Shown here in pieces: positions 6,616 through 10,494 of a DNA stretch of 10,494 bases. This stretch comes from Bacteroidia bacterium (GTDB lineage Bacteria; Bacteroidota; Bacteroidia; Chitinophagales; Saprospiraceae). Where the stretch lies: positions 1 to 10,494 of the forward strand of contig JAUIIF010000100.1 in the NCBI GenBank assembly GCA_030431945.1. The letters run 5' to 3'. The number at the start of each line of letters is the position of its first letter. Position 1 is the stretch's first letter. Both the position numbers and the translations under genes were made by a program. The notes beneath the pieces are model-generated. The model ran no database searches. It was not told where the DNA came from and saw only the letters and a program-made list of their open reading frames with translations.

Positions 6616-6712
6616 GGACAGGTTTTAAGCGCCAGGTCTTCCGTTTCTGCTACCTCGCTACCACCCCGTTGCCAACCTGGTTCGTGTATGGGCCAAGTCC
6701 TCAGGCGCCCAA
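6594..6712. other. Nested inverted repeats starting in repeat copy B
   Basis: TTGGGCGC (6594-6601) is the reverse complement of GCGCCCAA (6705-6712). Inside it CCAGGT (6632-6637) pairs with ACCTGG (6675-6680). The 119-bp segment has no convincing open frame. It may be a degenerate miniature element or a folded RNA; the short arms could also be chance in GC-rich DNA. Confidence 0.35.
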
Positions 6713-6761
6713 TTCTCTACCACTCCGGTTTAGGGATGTTGTCTCATTTAAATGGGTGGTT

Positions 6762-6796
6762 GCAACCCGCAACCCGCAACCCGCAACCCGTAACCC
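6762..6796 (+). repeat. Tandem heptamer array, (GCAACCC)4 GTAACCC
   Basis: Four exact GCAACCC units (6762-6789) are followed by one GTAACCC variant (6790-6796). The array ends four bases from the stop codon of the minus-strand glycosyltransferase at 6800. The pattern is a simple slippage-prone minisatellite and is not a CRISPR array, having no spacers. Confidence 0.95.
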
Positions 6797-6799
6797 GGC

Positions 6800-7501
6800 T
6801 TAATTCCAGGGTTTCAGCATTTCCCGGTATTTCACGATCATTGCCTCCTGCGGGGCACCGGCTTTATACATCCGGAACACGGTGAGGTTGGCCAGTTGCA
6901 CGCGCAACCAGCCATTAGCCCGGTACTTGCGGGCCGATACCGTTACGGAGCGGGGCATGACCCGGAAGGGGAACGCTCTGGCCCAGGTACGCTGGATGAT
7001 GTCGTAATCCTCCATAATCCGCATATCCCGGAAGCCCCCCAGGGCGCGGAAGGCTGCCGCTGAGAGGTAAAGGGATTGATCTCCGCCCCGGCAGGCCAGG
7101 CCGTTGAAGCGGGTAAAGAAAGCATTGATGGCCAGCAGGGGGTGCCACTGGTCGAATTTGAACCGGTAACAACCTACGGGGTAGCCTGCGGCAATGCTGG
7201 CGGCAATGTCCTGGTAAAAGCCACGCGGTGGCCGCGTGTCGGCGTGGACAAAATAAACGGCGTCGAATTGATCCAGGTCCTGCCAGGCGGCTTCGTTCAT
7301 CTGCCGGGCCCGTCCACACTGGCGACACTGCAGGTGACGAACGCCCGGTATGCCGGCAATGACTGCGGCAGAGTCATCAGTACTGCCACCGTCCGCAATG
7401 GTAATTCGTCCGTTTCCGGACAGTTCCGCTTGCAGAAAAGGAAGGAGGTCCCGGAGGTTGGTGGCTTCGTTCAGGACCGGAATGATAAGGTGAAGGCGCA
7501 T
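6800..7501 (-). CDS. Family 2 glycosyltransferase, TIGR04283-like
   Basis: A 233-residue soluble GT-A transferase. It has LIIPVLNEA at 5-13, the nucleotide-binding ADGGSTD at 36-42, GRARQMN at 63-69, the metal-binding HADT at 86-89, CRGGDQSLY at 137-145 and the acidic MEDYD at 163-167. The combination GRARQMN plus HADT plus GGDQ plus MED is characteristic of the group named transferase 2, rSAM/selenodomain-associated (TIGR04283), whose members often sit beside a partner nucleotidyl/GT protein and a selenosugar-type radical SAM enzyme. Neither typical partner adjoins here; the radical SAM gene further along is another family. No membrane helix is evident. The ATG at 7501 gives the family's usual short N-terminus. 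Upstream, 220 bp of hairpin-rich DNA separate it from the methyltransferase gene; a heptamer array abuts its 3' end. Confidence 0.88.
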   Translation of the reverse strand: MRLHLIIPVLNEATNLRDLLPFLQAELSGNGRITIADGGSTDDSAAVIAGIPGVRHLQCRQCGRARQMNEAAWQDLDQFDAVYFVHADTRPPRGFYQDIAASIAAGYPVGCYRFKFDQWHPLLAINAFFTRFNGLACRGGDQSLYLSAAAFRALGGFRDMRIMEDYDIIQRTWARAFPFRVMPRSVTVSARKYRANGWLRVQLANLTVFRMYKAGAPQEAMIVKYREMLKPWN

Positions 7502-7520
7502 AATGCGAATGAAATCAGCG

Positions 7521-7676
7521 GTTATGACCTAAGGTACGTAACTGAGCGTAAATCGGATTGCGTGGGTAGAGCGATAGCCCTGAGCGGTGTGCACAGCGAA
7601 AGGCACAGCCAGTCCTGACCAAGCTCTAGGGGCCGTAGGCCGCCGTCTGTAGCGAGCGGGACTTGCCCTCTTGTAT
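7521..7676. other. Hairpin-dense intergenic stretch, possible structured RNA
   Basis: A series of short stems fills this gap. GTTATGACC (7521-7529) folds on GGTACGTAAC (7533-7542) with a three-base loop, one bulge and one G-U. TAGAGC (7567-7572) pairs with GCTCTA (7623-7628), enclosing a domain with GGTGTGC (7586-7592) pairing to GCACAGCC (7603-7610, one bulge). GGCC-GTA-GGCC follows at 7631-7641, and a GGG/CCC-based hairpin at 7654-7670. On the minus strand it would be the leader of the glycosyltransferase starting at 7501. I recognise no Rfam family. It could be a solo mobile-element RNA, an interspersed repeat or an attenuator. Confidence 0.4.
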
Positions 7677-7701
7677 TAGTTGTGCAAATTATTCTACTCA
7701 A

Positions 7702-7734
7702 TTGGATGGCCAGACCGGTGTTAATCCAACCGGT
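7702..7734. other. Alternative stem-loops across the rlmI-like stop codon
   Basis: The palindrome ACCGGT occurs at 7714-7719 and 7729-7734 and can pair with itself across a 9-base loop that holds the stop codon. A competing stem is TTGGAT (7702-7707) with ATCCAA (7724-7729). There is no T tract, so termination here is only a guess. Confidence 0.3.
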
Positions 7735-8917
7735 AATACCCCGATTTCAGGTAGGCTCCCTCCGGGAAGCCGATGGGGTGGTCAACATCGTGGAAGGTCT
7801 GGTCAAGCAGCGTTGCCTTTCTCCCGGAGCTTTTCAGCACGGAGGCGATGACCCCGAAAAAATCTTCGGCGGTAACCCGGGCGGAGCAGGAGGCCGCCAG
7901 CAACAGCCCCCCGGGAGCCACCAGCGGAACGGCCAGGGCATTGATGCGCCGGTAGGCCTGCAGCGCACCGGGAATTTCCTTGTCGCGCTTAGCAAAGCTG
8001 GGGGGGTCAACGATGACGAGGTCGAAGGTTTTTCCTTCCTGGCGCAGGCGCTCCAGGGCCAGGAAGGCGTCTTCGGCCAGGGTTTCGTGGCGGTGGTCAT
8101 TCTCCGGGAAGTTGAGGGCTACGTTGCGCCGGGCCATTTCCAGGGCGGGGGCGCTGATGTCCAGACTGACCACCTTGGTCGCTCCGCCCCCCAGGGCGTG
8201 GACGCTGAAGCCGCCGGCGTAGCTGAAAACATCAAGGACGGACTTGCCCCGCGCCAGGGCGCCCACCCGCCGCCGGTTCTCCCGGTGGTCCAGAAAAAAA
8301 CCGGTCTTGTGCCCGTGTACGACGTTCGCAACAAAGCGGAGGCCGTGTTCCCGGAAGATAATGTCTTCCTGTTCCAGGGTACCCGCCAGCACCTGCCCGT
8401 CAGCATACCCCATGGCTGTGGCAGCCTGGGCCACGTTGCGCGCCAGGCGCAGTACGGCCGTGGGTGCTGCGGCCGCTTCCACGATGAGGGGAAGGAGCTC
8501 GGGCAGGTAGGGGAACCAGACGGGGGAATACAGCTTAATGACGGCAACCCCGGCGTAGACGTCGGTCACCAGCCCCGGAAAGCCGTCATTCTCTCCGTGG
8601 AGCAGCCGGTAACCGTCGGTGTCCGTTTGCAGCAATGCTCTTCTACCTTCCCTGGCCGCCTGCGTCCGCGCCCGGAAAAACGCCGTATTGATTTGTACCG
8701 GGCTACCCTGGTGCAGTACCCGGATCCGGATCGGAGAATCGGGATCGTACAGCCCGGCCCCGATGAATTTATTTTTCTTGAAGCTGAAGATAATGGCCAG
8801 GTCACCCGCCTTCCCCTCGCCCTTGAGCTTGGCAATCGCTCCGTCAAATAACCAGGGGTGGCCGCTTTTAAGCGCGCGTTCGCCGGCGGCGGTGAGGGTG
8901 ACGGGGAGACGGTTCAT
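7721..8917 (-). CDS. rlmI: RlmI-like 23S rRNA (cytosine-5) methyltransferase
   Basis: A 398-residue class I SAM-dependent methyltransferase of the RlmI/YccW family (E. coli RlmI is 396 residues and makes m5C1962 in 23S rRNA). Residues 1-75 form the PUA-like RNA-binding domain (LKSGHPWLFDGAI at 16-28). A middle RRM-like region carries RLLHGENDGFPGL at 104-116. The Rossmann domain has HGHKTGFFLDHRENR at 201-215, the SAM-binding VLDVFSYAGGFS at 227-238, SLDIS at 251-255, the motif IV DPPSFAK at 304-310 and SCS at 343-345, whose Cys344 is the expected catalytic nucleophile. Everything essential is intact. The exact rRNA position is inferred from the family and could differ in this phylum. The gene stands alone, with 167 bp to the radical SAM gene upstream and 219 bp to the next gene. 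Confidence 0.88.
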   Translation of the reverse strand: MNRLPVTLTAAGERALKSGHPWLFDGAIAKLKGEGKAGDLAIIFSFKKNKFIGAGLYDPDSPIRIRVLHQGSPVQINTAFFRARTQAAREGRRALLQTDTDGYRLLHGENDGFPGLVTDVYAGVAVIKLYSPVWFPYLPELLPLIVEAAAAPTAVLRLARNVAQAATAMGYADGQVLAGTLEQEDIIFREHGLRFVANVVHGHKTGFFLDHRENRRRVGALARGKSVLDVFSYAGGFSVHALGGGATKVVSLDISAPALEMARRNVALNFPENDHRHETLAEDAFLALERLRQEGKTFDLVIVDPPSFAKRDKEIPGALQAYRRINALAVPLVAPGGLLLAASCSARVTAEDFFGVIASVLKSSGRKATLLDQTFHDVDHPIGFPEGAYLKSGYYRLD

Positions 8918-9084
8918 GGTTGAATAGCTAGAAAGATAGAATTATCGATTGACGGGGGTGACGGATGTCGTCTGCCAGGTGGAGAAAGGCAGCCTGAGTA
9001 AGGGCATTTAGGGAAGATTCGCGAAAGGTAGTTGGCAACACTGCAGGTTATGATTTGCCCTGCTGAAGTAGGCCCCCGCCCCCG

Positions 9085-10122
9085 CTAGACCTCCGCCCCC
9101 AGCCAGACTTCGCAACCTTCCGTACAATTCTGACAGATGTCGATTTCGGAGCGGCCTTTGAGGAGTTTGGTCCGGAAGTCATCGTACGCGGCACTTTCCC
9201 ATACCTGGTTGAGGTTGTCGGTCTTTACGTCCCCGAGGCGATGGGTAACGTCCTTATCGAAGCAGCAGGGGGCTACGAGGCCGTCCCAGGTGATCACGCA
9301 GCTGTGCCAGAGTTTCCAGCAGTGGTTTTGCAGTTTGTTTTTCTGTCCGTAGGTGCCGTCCGCCTTTTGGTAATACCGGGCGTATTTTTCGTTGCTCGGC
9401 ATCAGGGGGTTGCCGTGCTCGTAGTCGTAGAGCTGGGCGGTTTTGAACTTCACTTCGTCGATGCCGATGTCATCGGCCAGGCGTACGACGTCTTCCATCT
9501 GGTGCTCGTTCGGTTTGACGACCAGAAACTGGAAGATGAGGTGGGGGGTGGGGGAGTTGAGTTCCTTTTTCCACTTCACCAGGTTGCGGGCGCCCTCCAG
9601 CACACTTTCCAGTTTGCCCGCCTTGCGGTACTGTTCGTAGACTTCCTGGGTGGTGCCGTCGACGCTGATGATCAGGCGGTCCAGTCCGCTTTCGATGGTT
9701 CGTTTGGCGTTGGCATCATTCAGGAAGTGGCCGTTGGTGGAGGTAATGGTGTAGACGCCACGGTCGGCGGCCTCCCGGACCATATCCAGGAAGTCAGGAT
9801 TGATGTAGGGCTCGCCCTGAAAGTAAAAAATGAGGTAGAGCAGTTGGTCGGCGATATCGTCCATCGTCCGGCGGAAAAAGTCGGCCTTCAGGTTGCCGGT
9901 GGGCCGGGTAAACTGGCGCAGGCCGCTGGGGCATTCGGGGCAGCGGAGGTTGCAGGCCGTCGTCGGCTCGAAGGATACGGTAAAGGGCTTGCCCCAGACC
10001 ACGGGCCGCTGCCACCAGCGGGTAGCGTAGTAGCTGGCGATCACCTTGCCGGCATTCACGACGCGGCGGGGGGTGAGCTTGCGCAGAAAATTGAGGGTGT
10101 CTTGTAGGTATAGCTTGGCCAT
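9085..10122 (-). CDS. Radical SAM/SPASM domain protein
   Basis: From the ATG at 10122 this is a 345-residue radical SAM enzyme. The [4Fe-4S]-SAM motif is CNLRCPEC (Cys57, 61, 64), followed by FYFQGEPY at about 99-106, the glycine-rich SAM-binding equivalent, and ISVDGTT at about 152-158. The C-terminus is a SPASM-type auxiliary cluster domain with cysteines at about 268, 275, 286, 287, 330, 333 and 337. The family, with PECPSGLRQFTRPTG after the cluster motif, is widespread in Bacteroidota and annotated only as SPASM protein. No small precursor peptide gene is evident beside it, so I infer no substrate. An in-frame ATG at 10194 adds 24 residues, but the family normally begins near MAKLYLQDTLNFLRKL, and the added stretch would overlie repeat copy C and crowd the divergent gene to 18 bp. 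Confidence 0.88.
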   Translation of the reverse strand: MAKLYLQDTLNFLRKLTPRRVVNAGKVIASYYATRWWQRPVVWGKPFTVSFEPTTACNLRCPECPSGLRQFTRPTGNLKADFFRRTMDDIADQLLYLIFYFQGEPYINPDFLDMVREAADRGVYTITSTNGHFLNDANAKRTIESGLDRLIISVDGTTQEVYEQYRKAGKLESVLEGARNLVKWKKELNSPTPHLIFQFLVVKPNEHQMEDVVRLADDIGIDEVKFKTAQLYDYEHGNPLMPSNEKYARYYQKADGTYGQKNKLQNHCWKLWHSCVITWDGLVAPCCFDKDVTHRLGDVKTDNLNQVWESAAYDDFRTKLLKGRSEIDICQNCTEGCEVWLGAEV

Positions 10123-10136
10123 TGGCGTAAAGGTAA

Positions 10137-10153
10137 GGCGCGGCCGCAGGTGC
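10137..10153 (+). repeat. Copy C (17-bp core) of the NotI-centred repeat
   Basis: GGCGCGGCCGCAGGTGC is identical to the core of copy A and differs at one base from copy B; similarity stops on both sides apart from a few bases. It lies 15 bp upstream of the preferred radical SAM start, in the divergent intergenic region, which supports the shorter start for that gene. Confidence 0.65.
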
Positions 10154-10212
10154 CAGGCAGGTTTTTCGGGGGCGATGGCGGATACGTCCGGCAAAAGACC
10201 GACCTTGTCGGG

Positions 10213-10494
10213 ATGTACCAGTCCCTCAAAAAAATAGTGACCCGGGTCTTACCCGATCGTTTGCTGCGGGCGAATGAGGATCGCCTGCGGCGCCTGATCG
10301 CCCTGCGTTATGCCGGCAGCACCTACCGCTGCAACTGCTGTGGTACCGGCCTCTCCCGCTTCGTCACGCTGGCGGGCGGAGATCAGCTCTGCCCCCGCTG
10401 CGGCAGCCTGCCCCGGAGCCGCCGGCTCTGGCACCTGCTCAGCGCAGAAATGGACATCTCCGGCCTGGATATCCTGCACTTCAGTCCGCCCCCC
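10213..10494 (+). CDS. Zinc-ribbon methyltransferase-like protein, 5' part
   Basis: An open frame runs from the ATG at 10213 off the right edge (94 codons, no stop). After a basic helical start (MYQSLKKIVTRVLPDRLLR) comes a four-cysteine zinc ribbon: CNCCG at 40-44 and CPRCG at 60-64, then SLPRSRRLWHLL at 65-76 and ILHFSPP at 87-93. This order (ribbon, then SLPR-RRLW, then LHFSP at the first Rossmann strand) matches a group of class I SAM-dependent methyltransferases often found in polysaccharide or methyltransferase clusters. The SAM-binding loop itself would lie beyond the window, so the enzyme call rests on the N-terminal pattern. A hairpin CCGAC-CTT-GTCGG (10199-10211) ends one base before the ATG and may affect initiation. 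It is divergent from the radical SAM gene. Confidence 0.72.
   Translation, partial: MYQSLKKIVTRVLPDRLLRANEDRLRRLIALRYAGSTYRCNCCGTGLSRFVTLAGGDQLCPRCGSLPRSRRLWHLLSAEMDISGLDILHFSPPP

Noticed and set aside
8469..8476. Fourth GCGGCCGC site, as a further repeat copy
   Set aside because: It lies inside coding sequence (Ala-Ala-Ala codons) and the flanks do not match the GGCG...AGGTGC consensus beyond two bases.
7682..8851. Long plus-strand open frame across the RlmI-like gene
   Set aside because: Antisense to a gene with complete catalytic motifs; the translation shows no recognisable domain.
9241..10107. 288-codon plus-strand frame across the radical SAM gene
   Set aside because: Shadow of a well-supported minus-strand gene with all Fe-S cysteines; valine/glycine-rich with no domain.
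10128..10135. TACCTTTA as -7 element for the radical SAM gene
   Set aside because: One mismatch to TAnnTTTG, no upstream TTTG at 19-20 bp, and it would demand a leaderless transcript.

Overview
The window looks like chromosomal DNA from a Bacteroidota bacterium, most likely a GC-rich member of the Saprospiria (Lewinella-like). This rests on protein style (TonB-C proteins, a SPASM radical SAM family typical of the phylum), the lack of strong Shine-Dalgarno sequences, and a Bacteroidota-type promoter (TTTG, 20 bp, TACTTTTG) upstream of the pyrophosphatase gene. The lineage is an inference; no rRNA or marker gene was available.

Layout, left to right. A plus-strand pair starts the window: a small YjdJ-type GNAT acetyltransferase and, overlapping by TGATG, a membrane glycosyltransferase 2. 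It converges on a minus-strand block made of two four-helix membrane proteins of unknown function and two paralogous TonB C-terminal-domain proteins. The 190 bp between the convergent ends is not plain spacer: it holds a strongly folded element that I suspect is a solo HEARO/OMEGA-type RNA without its nuclease. Next is hppA (membrane pyrophosphatase, K+-dependent signature) on the minus strand, with a recognisable promoter and a textbook terminator. This whole transcription unit is bracketed by a 25-bp inverted repeat matching at 24 of 25 positions, whose 17-bp core occurs a third time upstream of the radical SAM gene. Further right on the minus strand are a TIGR04283-type glycosyltransferase, an RlmI-like 23S rRNA methyltransferase and a radical SAM/SPASM protein. 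A divergent plus-strand gene, a zinc-ribbon methyltransferase-like protein, is cut off by the right edge.

The genes are mostly housekeeping or envelope functions: ion-motive force from PPi, TonB-type periplasmic proteins, glycan or lipid glycosylation, rRNA modification. No phage, CRISPR, defence island or intact transposon is visible. The unusual signal is in the intergenic DNA: the HEARO-like element, the hppA-bracketing repeats, a hairpin-dense 155-bp stretch before the second glycosyltransferase, a long stem before the membrane-protein pair, and a GYAACCC heptamer array.
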